The notes under the pieces are model-generated. The model saw nothing but the letters and a program-made list of their open reading frames with translations. It was not told the DNA's origin and did not search any database. A stretch of DNA of 64,000 bases from Halictus rubicundus (taxonomy: Eukaryota > Arthropoda > Insecta > Hymenoptera > Halictidae): positions 2,175,116 through 2,239,115 of the forward strand of contig NC_135164.1 of NCBI RefSeq assembly GCF_050948215.1. Reading direction: 5' to 3'. Made by a program: the position numbers and the translations under genes. This document shows positions 34,796 through 46,121 of this stretch, in pieces (the first letter of the stretch is position 1; every line of letters starts with the position of its first letter).

Positions 34796-37679
34796 TTATC
34801 AGCCAGGCCTTTGCGACATATATAGAGAAATCACTGTACAACATTTGCGTTGCCTTGGAGACGCGTTGGCGTGGTAGGGAAAATAGACAAACGTTTCGTT
34901 TTTTATCTGTTAGAAGAACCTGGATTCGGACAAAAGCAAGAAAGGGAAGAAGGTGGAAGCGTTCAGCCTTCGATCTTAGTACGTCCCAAAGAATAACGTG
35001 TTCAATGAAATCGTAGCTTGTGTTTGTCCTGAGGTATCTTGCGTCATGTGGAATACTCAAAATCAAACACAAAGGACCGCGTCTACCTTTACGTTCGACA
35101 GATAATATCTTGTAACTATCTACACAGCAGCGTGTTACACATGGTGTATATATTACTATCTGCATTCTTTCATCGTGATTACTATAATTGTGTTATTATT
35201 GTTATATCGCCATTAAGTGATATTATTCTATTACTATTATATTTGTATTGTAGTCTCTTCGAAAACACACGTGCTGTTAACATCATTTATCAGTGAATGA
35301 GAAGCGAGTGTACTGTAACATCATGCTGTATTTTCTTCTTGCGAATACGATGTTAGTAATGCGTTTTTTATTGCCGCTATTGTGTTCGAGAAGTGTGCGT
35401 ATGCATGTTATGGCGGGTACACATGAACACATGGACGAGCGTTGACAATGTGTGCCAGAAAACGACCGTCAGCGAACTGACATATTGTCATGTCTAATTC
35501 GAGTAATTTGAACAGTTTTGTTTTTTTTTCATCCAGAGGGTTGAAATTAGTTCGTTTAGTCTTCACAATATATGATTCATTATTCTGCTAAAGATCATAA
35601 TACATTTCCTGTTTGATTCTGGAGGACACAGTACTGACGAAATTTGAAGCATCGTGTTGACATTACGATAAAGAAAAATTGAAATTATTAGGTAATTTCA
35701 TAAGTATTATTTTCAAGATTAATTTTAACCCTGGATATGTACGTATACTTTTTGTAATTTATTTAAAGCCCTGGAGTCTAGTGAATACTAATTTCTTGTT
35801 AACAAGAATGTATACCTTGAGAATAAAGCTTAGAAATATTGTCCCCGACTGTTGATATCTGTGAATATGTTGAAATGAACTACAACATAAAAATATGATA
35901 GCAAAATCTACTTGTGATTTTTTATCCTCTTAATATATCAGAACCGAACATTTCATACAGTATGCGTTTCCTATGGAGTCACAGTGACCAAAGAAAGAGT
36001 TTCCAGGCTGAAGCTCAACAAAAAACGAATAGGAATACGATTACTAATAATATAATTATAGGAATTATACTTTTATTTAATTGAATGATAGATAATCGCT
36101 AAACTGGTCCAAGATTTATCGATACTGATCCTAATTCCAGTTATCCGTTTTAAAAGAAGCACCCATTCTTTCCGCTTTAATCCCTGTGTAAAAGTACCGT
36201 ACCATTTTCAATAGTTCAATGTGAAATATTCCATGTCTATTTCTCCGTTTCAAAGTTTAGGAAACTGTTCCTATGTACAAGATATTATAATAAAGATCTC
36301 TTAGAAATTATTTATATTTTTCCTTGTTTTTTAAATTAATATCCAACCCCTAAAGAACAGAACAAATGATTCCTGCCGATATTCCTATAAGTGGTAGTGC
36401 AATAAGCGGCAGGAATCGTCTGCTCCTGAAAACAGCGCCACTAGACCGTAGCGGCAAAACGTTCAAACTGTTAGCCAAACGTTACCGACCGAGTAACCGT
36501 TTTTTTATTTTTTTATTTATTACGCTTATCAGCGGATATACATAGAGTGAACATAGTACTAATAATAAATAACAGACAATATGCCTCCTAGACATATTCA
36601 GGTACTAACATTACCATCATATCACAATATAGGCGGGAAGCTTATCGACTAATATAATTCCTATGACATCAATTATTCTGCATTTAGTCAAAACATATTG
36701 GCCTAAGACTAATCATTTATAAAATTGGAATTGTATACCCTGATATTGCAATATGATTAATAATTCCATTAAACCACTCGTCGGTGACTGATCTCAAATA
36801 CCAACATCGCTAAACATTCCGCGCTTAGAACATTTGCTCGTGAATTACGGAAGAAACGTCAGTGACATAAGCAATAAATAAACGTATAATGCGTAGAATT
36901 AAAATAATTATCTTTTATTGTATAATTTCATTACACTCTTATTGCCTTCTTATTTTCCATATTGTTCACCATTGTAATCATTATTTTATAATCGATAATT
37001 TATAGGTGAATTAATTAATTTGGAACTTCTTGCGATATTTATAAAATAATGATTATTCAACAAAATATATTCTGTAATAGTTATAGAATAAAAAAAAAGA
37101 ATAAATACAATATTCAAGTAATGATAAAATTCAATCGTTCTTATTGTGATCCGTAGTAAAAAACAGAAAATTAATTTTTTTACTTATTTAACCGATAATA
37201 CCACTTCTAATGCTGGACTGCAATTATTCAAGTAGAGGTAGTAACGAAATAAAAGTGTTATGTAATGAAACTAACTTTCGACGGCTCTTATCCGTATAAA
37301 GCTATTTGGTGGCAGTATTATTGCTATTTGTACAAACACACAGATGCACAGATTCTTATATCTTGCAATGCACGTTGTTTTTTTCTCCGTCAACCGATTT
37401 CGAAAAGTGTCTAAGTCATTTTAAGTTTTAATTATAATTGTATTGTTTGCTATTTTTTATACCTTATAGAATTGTTTCTTTACATTTTATATTTTTTATT
37501 ATTATAAGCAATAAACTTTATGTATAATCATTAATTGTATTGTTAAATTTAATTTTCTGTGAGTAATTGTCAATACATATACATTAGTAACCACATCTAT
37601 TTGTCCGCGGCGAAAACCAAGCTGTCGAACTCGAGGCGGGAAGGACTCACCGCGTCTCTGTCTTTCCCATACGCTGTCC
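34796..37679. other. no gene seen (AT-rich intergenic)
   Basis: About 2.9 kb of AT-rich sequence without a convincing reading frame. The only local structure noted is a hairpin at 36369-36418 with perfect 11-base arms (GATTCCTGCCG / CGGCAGGAATC). Confidence 0.5.
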
Positions 37680-37935
37680 TTCTTAGCGTCCGAAACTTCA
37701 ATCGTTCATTACACAAGTAATTATCATCGGAATTATATCATATTTGGTTTCATTTTAATCAGAAAAATGCCACGAATATGTTGGTAAAAGTTAAAAAAAA
37801 AATAACCAAAAATAAAGAAGTTTTGTAATGGGATTAGTAGTGGTCTTCTGGTCTCACACCGATATAGCCGACAATGTGTGGCCCACTCCTCGGCGACGAG
37901 GGTTCTCGAGTTTCGCTGTCCGCTTCTCCGTGCAA
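37680..37935 (+). repeat. half copy of the 34.3-kb TIR element
   Basis: Contains AATAAAGAAGTTTTGTAATG and GGTCTCACACCGATATAGCC. It corresponds to the right half of 34303-34795. Confidence 0.6.
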
Positions 37936-37991
37936 CATTATATCGGAGACGGATATTCTCTCGGTTTGAATGCCAGTCATTTTGGTGTGCC

Positions 37992-38330
37992 CAGAGTTGG
38001 GCATTATTTAGATAAAAAATTATTTAAATAACGATTCGAATAAAAGATACTTCATCTTTATTCGTTATTCGAAGGTTCGAATAAAAAAGGTATCTTTATT
38101 CGATGAGTATCGAATAAATAATTTTATTCGTAGCGGATTTATTCGAACTTCGAGAAATTTTTTCATCTTTCATCCGTATCTTTTATTCGAAGGATTCGAA
38201 TAACTTTTGCCGAGCGCCGAGCTTCAAAGACCCAGCGACGACAGACGACATACAATGTAAGCGGATGGAGAATCGCGCACGTATGAAAGTTTAAACTTTT
38301 AGATTTTTCAATATATCCTCATAAAATTGT
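37992..38330 (+). mobile_element. hAT-like non-autonomous element, copy 3 (partial)
   Basis: Starts CAGAGTTGGGCATTATTTAG and continues with the CGAATAA-rich tract and GGATGGAGAATCGCGCACG seen at 15232-15940. The distal half is missing. Confidence 0.6.
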
Positions 38331-38400
38331 AACGCGATGCCTCTAATTCAAACATTCGTAGCATTCTGACCTACCTGCTTCCGGGGGGCGTCTTAATAAA

Positions 38401-38495
38401 GTCCCCGAAAACCCGTTAAAATAACGGGTGAGGTTCTCCGCCTCCACAAGGGCGTGGAGAAAGTTTCCTCCCCCAAAACAACTGCATTCGGGGAC
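38401..38495. other. compact multi-stem structure (candidate structured RNA)
   Basis: An outer 9-bp perfect stem pairs GTCCCCGAA (38401-38409) with TTCGGGGAC (38487-38495). It closes over an 8-bp perfect hairpin, ACCCGTTA with TAACGGGT (38411-38429, three-base loop). A second arm has GAGG/CCTC (38430-38433, 38467-38470), TTCTCC/GGAGAA (38434-38439, 38456-38461) and GCC/GGC. The arrangement is a three-way junction in about 95 nt. No known RNA family is recognised, and the strand is unassigned. Confidence 0.45.
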
Positions 38496-38499
38496 GTTA

Positions 38500-39420
38500 C
38501 TCTTGAGGATGCTGTAACGGTCGGGCCGAGGTTCTGGCGATTGTCACGCGTGGATGGCGTGTACGTGTGCCTACGCCGATCGCAAGGGTCCGGGATGCCT
38601 CGAAATATTTCCCAATAATGCAGAGACGGAACTTTTCCATAGTGAAATGAGCTAGATAAAAATTCAATCTAGACGGGAAAGTTCCTCAGCAGTCCTACTT
38701 TTGCATCATCGAGAAATGATTAGCAATATTCGGCAGCATGTTGTCCGCCAGAGAGGCCTGTAGGAGCATGAGCGGCGCGACAACGTGGATGGCGCTGTCG
38801 TAGCTTCGTTCGAATAGCCGTGCCACGACACACTCACGCACCGCCTGGTCAGCGTGTACGTGTGCCGACGGCGATCACAAGGGTCCAGGATGCCACTAAC
38901 CATTTCCCAATAATGCAGAGACGGGACTTGTCAATGTTGAAAAGAGCTAGATAAAAGAGATAAAAACTAGAAAAAAATCAATTGTTTAAATATACTTTGT
39001 CAAACTATTTGTTAGATTTCGCAAACAATAATTTTTAGGGATTTTTGAGGGATTCAGCATGTTAGGTTGATCTTTTTATCTAGTGCGAACAATTACTGAA
39101 AATTCACATCCCTGTATTATTGAGAAATGGGTTGCGAAATTCCAGACCCTTCCAACCCTCGTCGGTACACGTACACGCCGACCAGGCGGTGTGTGAGTGT
39201 GCCGCCACGCCAGTTCCCATAGCCTCCCTGACAAACGACATGCTGCCGAATATTGCTAAGCATTTCTTGATAACGCAAAAGTAGAACTTCTGAGGAACAT
39301 AGCACCCTAGATTTAACTTTTATCTAGCGCTTTTGACTACGGAAAAGTCCCATTTCTGCATTATTGGGAAATGGTTTGCGGAATCCCGGACCCTTGCGGA
39401 ATCCCGAATCCCTCTTCCTC
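38500..39420. repeat. cluster of GCAAGGGTCCGGGATGCC repeats
   Basis: Diverged copies at 38540-38640 and 38770-38960 (plus), and 39114-39240 and 39340-39410 (minus), share GTGTACGTGTGCC and a TTTCCCAATAATGCAGAGACGG-type segment. Related sequence is at 11950-12070. No protein is encoded. Confidence 0.6.
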
Positions 39421-39639
39421 TGTTTTTCCAGTATAGTATGTTGCTCGATACCAAAGACATAGAAGTAGACCCACCACCATATGGCGCTTTGTGTCTCGCA
39501 TGTAAACAACTGGTTTTCTTACGTCGTCTACGCTGACTAACGATAAACATTGAAACTAGATGCGCAAAAATGATCAAATCTGGTCAAATACAAACGATTG
39601 ACGAGTTATGTATATGATGCTATGACCATATGTTCAAAT

Positions 39640-39870
39640 TATATTTTTTTATTTGATGTCATTATGTTATATATTGTAAGAGCAGGCGAGCGCACGATTT
39701 GCCACATGGGGTAGCAGGGCAGCGACGATCGCGACGGAATCTGATGATCACGACGGAATCTGATGATCAGCGGCCATGGGCCGCGGCGCAGTTCGCCTAG
39801 ACAATCAACAACGTTACCATGTACGGGCGAGAGTAAATAAAGTTTCATCGAAATAAAGTTTCATCGATTA
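39640..39870. repeat. short tandem duplications (CGACGGAATCTGATGATC x2, AATAAAGTTTCATCG x2)
   Basis: Two local direct duplications lie within 230 bp, next to a polyadenylation-like AATAAA. They might be an LTR or repeat end, but no matching partner was found in the window. Confidence 0.4.
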
Positions 39871-40018
39871 CAATATCTACAATTATCTTTATCAATACAA
39901 TATTAATAAATATAGATACCGCGTTTTCAAATTATAGAAATACAATTTTCATAAATTTTATTTATACATTTCTCCATACGTATAATTATTATTCGCATTT
40001 CTACCATTTTTTAACGGA

Positions 40019-40165
40019 ATGAGAGTGCTCACGCTCACGCCCGGGGTTTTGGCGTTCCCACTTTCGTGACATCGCTGCTTTAGCATGGCACAGAACCGGG
40101 CCGTATTTTAGCATGGCACAGAACCGGGAGGTCTTTTAGCATAAAACCGAACCACCGACGAGATA
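40019..40165 (-). repeat. GGGCGTGAGCACTC repeat family, copy 3 (inverted)
   Basis: Reverse complement of the 10860-11105 module set, including GTTCTGTGCCATGCTAAA twice. It ends at a perfect ACCGACGAGA / TCTCGTCGGT palindrome (40154-40176). Confidence 0.65.
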
Positions 40166-40204
40166 TTCTCGTCGGTGCCGGGACCCACTTTGAGACTCGC
40201 AGTT

Positions 40205-40360
40205 TAACACGGGGGCTGGCAGTCTTTCTAAATATCTCGTCGGTGTCAGAGCTGATGCAGGTTCTGGTTCAGGCTAAAAATTAAACTAGGCGGCAGCACC
40301 ATACCGGGGACACTAAAATCCCGGGCGTGAGCACTCTCACTTCCTCTCTGACGACAAGAG
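40205..40360 (+). repeat. GGGCGTGAGCACTC repeat family, copy 4, with DD41D empty site
   Basis: Contains GGCTGGCAGTCTTTCTAAAT, then ATCTCGTCGGTG, uninterrupted. This is the sequence that in the 16.5/18.4-kb copy is split by the DD41D element. It ends with CCCGGGCGTGAGCACTCTCA. Confidence 0.65.
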
Positions 40361-42241
40361 AGGATCTAGGGAACGTACTAAACGTATCGCCTCTTTTACT
40401 ATCATATTCTCTTAATACAACATTTAATTTTCTCTAATTTCAAAAATTTTACTGTTCCCGAAATTTTCGAAGACATATTCTCTCTGATATGGTCTACGTC
40501 AGGCATGGGATCCAAGTACTTCCTCGATAATGTGGAAACCTATTGATACGAATGTGTCGTAATGCGCCACGCGCAATTCATATAGTACGGGGCCTGAGGT
40601 GGCTCAAGAACTTGGTTCGTGACGGGGAGCGAGACGCGCGGCCGGGACAAGGGGGCGTAGCCCTCGAAAATCGGCTGAAATGTGCTCTTCTTGCCGACCT
40701 TTGACCTAGACCGTAAAACCCATAAGACGTAATGTTTGCCTGTGTTGGCGGCACCGAAACCGCGAGTGTGAACACTCTGATTTCCTCTCGAATCTATTCG
40801 TATAACATTACCACAGAGTAAAATGTAGTATTCTGAAATATTGTAACAAAATTATAAGCGACAAAAAATACGCGCGACTCTTCTTCTAGTGAAAAAAGAA
40901 TTTTACTTGCTTATTATTTTCATAATCCATCCTATGATATTCACTTTCTGTAATCGTTCTATTCCATGCGAAAATTTTAATTGTTATACTTCAGTCATTT
41001 CGATCTGTTTACCGCAAGATGTCATCGTTGTGAAAATGCAATTGCACCTGCTGGTCATTCTGATTTTAATGTTAAACAAGGATGACATTATTTGCAACAC
41101 ATCCAACTTCTTTAATCTTCTTTCGATCGATCCGAAGATGAAGGTTTCATCTTAAACTATATCAAATATACCGGTAAAACAATTTCATGTACTCCACTTG
41201 GATCCTGCTGTAGGATATACATAGGTACATACCTACATGCGAAGGAGTGAACATACATTACTAATCAATTAAAAAAAATGTAGAGTTTAACAATAAGTTA
41301 AATCCGATTAAATGTAATATATGAATAATAATATACTGGGACTTGTCAATAACTAATTTTTTGGTTAAACATTGACATGTGTATTATCGTAAAGAATCGT
41401 ATTTTTCTGTCGAACCCTTAAATAACCGCCTCTTTTAAATGCCTCTGTATGCATTTTCTATTGTGATCGTTGTATCGTTAAACATTTCGAGATGGTACCT
41501 TGGAGAAATGTCTACTGATTGTGATTAAAAAGTTCGTCATATAATCAAGTAAACGACAGAATGTTCTACAAACTAGGTAACTGTCGGCATGCGATCAAAA
41601 AATATAATTTTATGAGACGGACGGCTTCGTGAAAGAAACACTTGGAATTTGTGTAGCAGCTGATACATATAAAGATGGCTAAGCTCAATACAAACAAATA
41701 GTGACCAGCGACGTGCTGGTTTTGCAACTAGCTCTGCATGTAAATGGTGAGTAAACGCGATTCCTACATCTAACATTAAAAAATAACCTGTTTTTCAAAT
41801 TACTTTTATATTTCGTTCAAATACTGTGAATTTCTACGAGTATTAATCGGTACATGGACACCTGCCTTGTCGTGCTCAATAAGATCTCCCATTTACGTCG
41901 AATTTATAACAACATTTATGCTCGTTACTTCTACACATTTTTCGAAACTGATATTCATATTCAAGTTGACAAATCGTTTCATGGTTTTCTTCAAATTTAT
42001 CTGACCCTCAACAAAAGCAAAATTTATTAGTTTCAAATTTGGTATAAAATAGGAAAGCTAATTATTACTGTACGAATGAAAAATTTTTGAGAAATGTACC
42101 TTGCATTTATTTAAATAGTAATTCTTGTATTTATTCGCATAGACTTCCGTCATAATTTATGATTTATTGTTACCTCAAATGATTTATATTTCTATTGTAT
42201 TATTCTCTTGTAGACAGATGCTAAAGAGATTTACCTAAAAA
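40361..42241. other. intergenic region upstream of zinc-finger gene 1
   Basis: Contains a partial GTGAACACTCTGATTTCCTC repeat at about 40770 and a hydrophobic frame at 40889-41155 that lacks a good start. No supported gene is seen. A splice acceptor (ctcttgtag) at about 42204-42212, just before ATG 42242, implies an upstream 5' UTR exon in this interval. Confidence 0.5.
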
Positions 42242-43340
42242 ATGGCTTATGATCCACGCGATATAAAGTATTCGTCAGACGTTCATACTCACCAACATAA
42301 TCAACCTAATATGAATGGGTATGCATATTCTGGACATCCTTCACATCATGTTCAGCAGACAGATGAGAATAGGAATGAGAATACTTGTGGAAATAAAGAA
42401 GTATGTCCACAAATTACACACCAGTCTTCTGGAACTCAAACCACTCAAAAAGTGGACGCAGCAACAATGACAGATCCATTACAAATAGATTTCAAACTCA
42501 CGTCTGAGTATTTAGCACGGTGTTCTAATACATTAGGATTACCATATGTAAGTAAATATGAAGAAACTGGAAATAACCTGACACGTAATTGTCAAGAGGT
42601 CCGACCAAAAATTGAATATGAAGTTGAACCACAACATATCAATGGTAAACGCATACGTTTTGTACCAAGTTGGGTTTTAGCCAATTAAAATTTTTAATTT
42701 GATGAAAACTAATGCTTTTGATTAACTGTCGTAAACAAGTGTATGGCTCATTTGATCAGATAATCATTAATTGCATTAAACATTGCTCAACTTTGGTTTT
42801 ATAACTAATGTAAACTATTGTATCTGTTTTTTTTATATCATGGTTTTTAATATGAACATTGTAAATGTTTCAGGTACATTAGTCTATCATTGTCCAGAAT
42901 GTGCATACAGGTTTGAAAATCAGGATGCATTGCATGAACACCTTGAAGAGCATAGACAGCGACCTTATATCTGTGATATTTGTGGTGCGAGTTTAAAGCG
43001 TAAAGAACATTTGGACCGCCATAAACAAGGTCACAATAAAGATAGGCCTTATCAGTGTAACATGTGTTGTAAAGCATTTAAACGTAACGAGCACCTTGCT
43101 CGACATATGATAATACATTCAGGTAGCAAAAATCAAGTATGTACAGAATGTGGGAAAGCTTTTTATAGAAAGGATCATTTGAAGAAACACTTACAAAGTC
43201 ATAATAGTAGCAGAAGCAAAAATCCAAATAGTTCTCAAAATAATCCGAATAGTCAAAATAACGGTGAAGAGGGATTAAGCAATTTTGCAATGATGATGAG
43301 GCAGGCTGGGTCACCTCCATTTTCTATTTTGCGAACTTAA
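42242..43340 (+). CDS. four-finger C2H2 zinc-finger protein (paralogue 1)
   Basis: Exons 42242-42644 and 42874-43340 join through a GT-AG intron into 289 residues. Four C2H2 fingers with the regular C-x2-C-x12-H-x3-H pattern lie at about residues 141-161, 168-188, 196-216 and 224-244. They include CDICGASLKRKEHLDRHKQGH-type (second) and CTECGKAFYRKDHLKKH (fourth) helices. These are very close to the corresponding fingers of the two minus-strand genes at 56.5 and 62 kb, which also have TL[YF]-C at the same first-finger position. The N-terminal 130 residues are His/Gln/Asn-rich and lack the ADYLS block of the other two. The C-terminus is Ser/Asn-rich. It is probably a nuclear DNA-binding regulator, with targets unknown. 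Reading straight through the intron would stop before the fingers. Confidence 0.88.
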
Positions 43341-43546
43341 TACATTTTTACCTTGATCTTATGTCAAGATCATTTTAGAATTTATGCAATTTAAATGCAA
43401 GAGATTGATACAATGAGCTTTGCTGGAGACATTTTTAGGAAATATGAAATAATTGTTGATAGTTTCGAATTTTTGCAGTTGATTAGTCATCAAATATTAC
43501 CTGCAAATAGTGTATGATATAAAACAAGCTCTAATGTATTCCCGCA
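43341..43546 (+). other. 3' region of zinc-finger gene 1
   Basis: AT-rich sequence following the stop. No polyadenylation signal of consensus form is evident before the TIR element at 43547. Confidence 0.4.
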
Positions 43547-44364
43547 AAGGGTATAGCCGGATAAGATGGTTAAAAGTGCCCCCAAACCAAGTCGGTACAG
43601 CTATCACAAGGGTAGTTATTGGGTGAGCACGGTTTAATGAATTATGCTATATTTCTTCTGTTCTGCTCAACAAAAAATTACGAAAAAATTAATGACCATT
43701 CTACCTAATAGCACACATGACAGTGAATTATATCAGTTTTTATGATTATTAATGTGTATTTTTTTCAGATTTTTCGGATTATGCGAAAATGTTTAAAAAA
43801 ATTGGAAATCTTAAAAAATTCGAAAAAAATGCATATTTCGTATTGAAGTTTTGGTAAGATCGATTAAGATACCAGTTTTATAAAAATTCAATAATGAGAT
43901 ATTGTTGATACCCTGGTTCTTAATTTTTTTCAGAATTTTTTATAAATTGCAAAGTGTTTAATGAAATAAGAACTCACTCGGTGCAGGATTCGATCCTGGG
44001 CCAAAAGATTCGTAGCCAGAGACCTTACCGACTGCGCCAACCGAAACTGTTGGAAGTCATCCTCATACATTGATATATAACGCAAATAAAATATTTTACA
44101 TTGCATTTTTAAGTTTGTACGTTATTTTTCCGAATATAAAAATGTTTAATATTACATAAGACACCTACAAAAAGGTAAAGAGGCATCGAAAAAAATTATA
44201 AAAAATTCTGAAATCAAATTAGGAACAATGGTTTTAATAATATTTCATTACTGAATTTATATAAAACTGGTATCTCCAACTTCAATATGAAATATGCAAT
44301 GGTGTGACCAAAAATCAATTTGGTTTGGGAGCAGTTTTGACCATCTCATTCGTCTATACCCTTT
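43547..44364. mobile_element. TIR element containing a tRNA-like module
   Basis: The ends AAAGGGTATAGCCGG and the reverse complement of AAAAGGGTATAGACG match, and similarity continues for about 60 bp (GATGGT.AAAA.TGC.CCCAAACC). A truncated relative is at 14470-14975. Between 43970 and 44045 this copy has a tRNA-like sequence absent from that relative. No transposase is encoded. Confidence 0.7.
43978..44043 (-). repeat. tRNA-like module inside the TIR element
   Basis: On the minus strand: a five-pair acceptor-like TCGGT/ACCGA, an A-box-like TTGGCGCAGTCGGTAAGG, and a T-arm CAGG-ATCGAAT-CCTG carrying a B-box-like GATCGAATCC. A CTACGAA loop would carry ACG, but its stem does not pair. It is therefore a tRNA-derived pseudogene or SINE head rather than a functional tRNA. 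Confidence 0.5.
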
Positions 44365-45680
44365 TATATTTTTCTCTTTTGAAGACGCTTCTGACATGCA
44401 CAATGTTCTTGAAGTACCTGTTAAGAACATTCGTTAGATCTAGATTTATTAAATTATTTTTTCCAGGTTTTGTATTTTCGATAATATTTAACAAGAATTA
44501 AGGCAATAAGAAATGCCAAAATTAAATATGAATTGATCTGATTTTTAGAAAAAAGTACAACAGTCCTTTAAATCTTTTTTTCTATAGTAAAAATGAAAGA
44601 AAATGATGCAGATATTTTATGATGAAATGCACACACAATTCTTGTTATATCCATGATATAGAAAGGAATATATTGCAAATGTAATAGAAAAAGAAAATAT
44701 ACGAGTTTCCGTTTCTCATTGCAGTAATGGCATCAACCTTTTGGATAACGTGCCTAACGAAAACAATACAATGTTTGCACAATATAGGGAGAAAATGATT
44801 AAAATCAGTAACTGAGCCTTGTGTAAAGAAATGTTTTTTTTTTCTTTTAAACAGAAAAGGAACATTGCAAGACGTAATTCTAGAAAAGCATTACGTTTAA
44901 AAAATACATAGTTCTTTTAATCAAATATTTTTTCTCCCACCGCAGTGCTGTACATATACAATAATGTTAAAAAAATTTGTACACGTTAAACGTTCCATTC
45001 AGGCCGCGAAAAAAAACGTGGCACGGAATGTGTTAAAAGATAAAATGGTTAAAAAAAATTTAGGAATCTTGTAAGTGTCTTTGCAGTGTCCCTTTGCACT
45101 TGGAACTGATTGTGAGATAGTGATTATTTCTTTCACAGATTACTATCAGGAAACGAATACCGAGACTAAATACACGTTAACCATTTATGTAATATTTATA
45201 GTTTATATGATACATACAGCTGCGTATGTTATTGTATGTGTGTCTATGTACAAACGCGCGTATAATATATACTACATGTTATTATATTATATATTATATA
45301 TTATGCGCACATTTGCATATAAAATTGTTACTTTGACTTTTTCTTTGTACATTATTTATATTTATTAAGAAAACTGACCATGTATCGTCTTTAATACGTA
45401 ATGCTTCCAAAATGTACATAATTAATATACACAGGAACACATACACACAAACACACGAAATATGGTAAAAAACCGTTTTGTTATTGGTTGTAGTAATCGC
45501 AATTAAAATAATAAATGATTATTACATAAAATAATAAATTTTTTAAACATGAATCTACACGATTATTCTTTGAAGAGTGTTCGTGAGACGGTGCAAATAT
45601 GTTGTTAAGTGTTTAAGTTAAAATATAACATTTTGAAAATGTATTCCTGAACCTTTTTATTGAATGATTCCTAGAGCCAC
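44365..45680. other. no gene seen (AT-rich)
   Basis: Low-complexity AT-rich sequence with TATATTA runs near 45260-45300. Its hydrophobic short frames are not credible genes. Confidence 0.5.
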
Positions 45681-45687
45681 ACGGTGA

Positions 45688-45706
45688 TGTCGATAACTTA
45701 TCGACA
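45688..45706. promoter_or_regulatory. 19-bp perfect dyad with CGATA half-sites
   Basis: TGTCGATAACTTATCGACA is a perfect palindrome around a central C. CGATA-containing dyads resemble DREF/BEAF-type sites known in Drosophila. About 75 bp downstream is AATATGGCGGC, similar to a YY1/Pho-type promoter motif. No gene start was found nearby, so the regulatory role is a guess. Confidence 0.3.
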
Positions 45707-46075
45707 CAAACCTATCGCCGTCCTACCTTCTCGCGGCTCCGCTCATTGGACGATGTCTGAGTACATACCAATATGGCGGCGTCCTTACCTGTCAAAAACG
45801 CTTAAAATCGTTCAACTTTAAACACGCATAACTTTTGAACCAGTAAATTCCTAAAGTTAAAACTTGAATTTTGGCATTTTCTTGTCAAAATCTACGGAAT
45901 TATGTAAAAAAAGTCCAACAATCGTGGTCTCCTAAGGTGAAGTTTAGTCCGTAATTTGTTGAGATTTTTGTAAAAAGTTGGAAAACTGTGAACTACCTCT
46001 GCCAAGCAGAAAGAAGTAGGGATTGCAAATAAAAACTAGCAACTTGTCATTTCTTCATTTGATTTTTCATACAAT

Positions 46076-46078
<3 letters not shown>

Positions 46079-46112
<34 letters not shown>
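46079..46112. repeat. (AT)n microsatellite
   Basis: About 16 AT units directly before the DD41D-type deletion derivative. Confidence 0.85.
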
Positions 46113-46115
<3 letters not shown>

Positions 46116-46121
46116 TACATG

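Noticed and set aside
40889..41155. Hydrophobic 88-residue frame
   Set aside because: No ATG at a sensible position, AT-driven Ile/Phe/Leu composition, and no homologue recognised.
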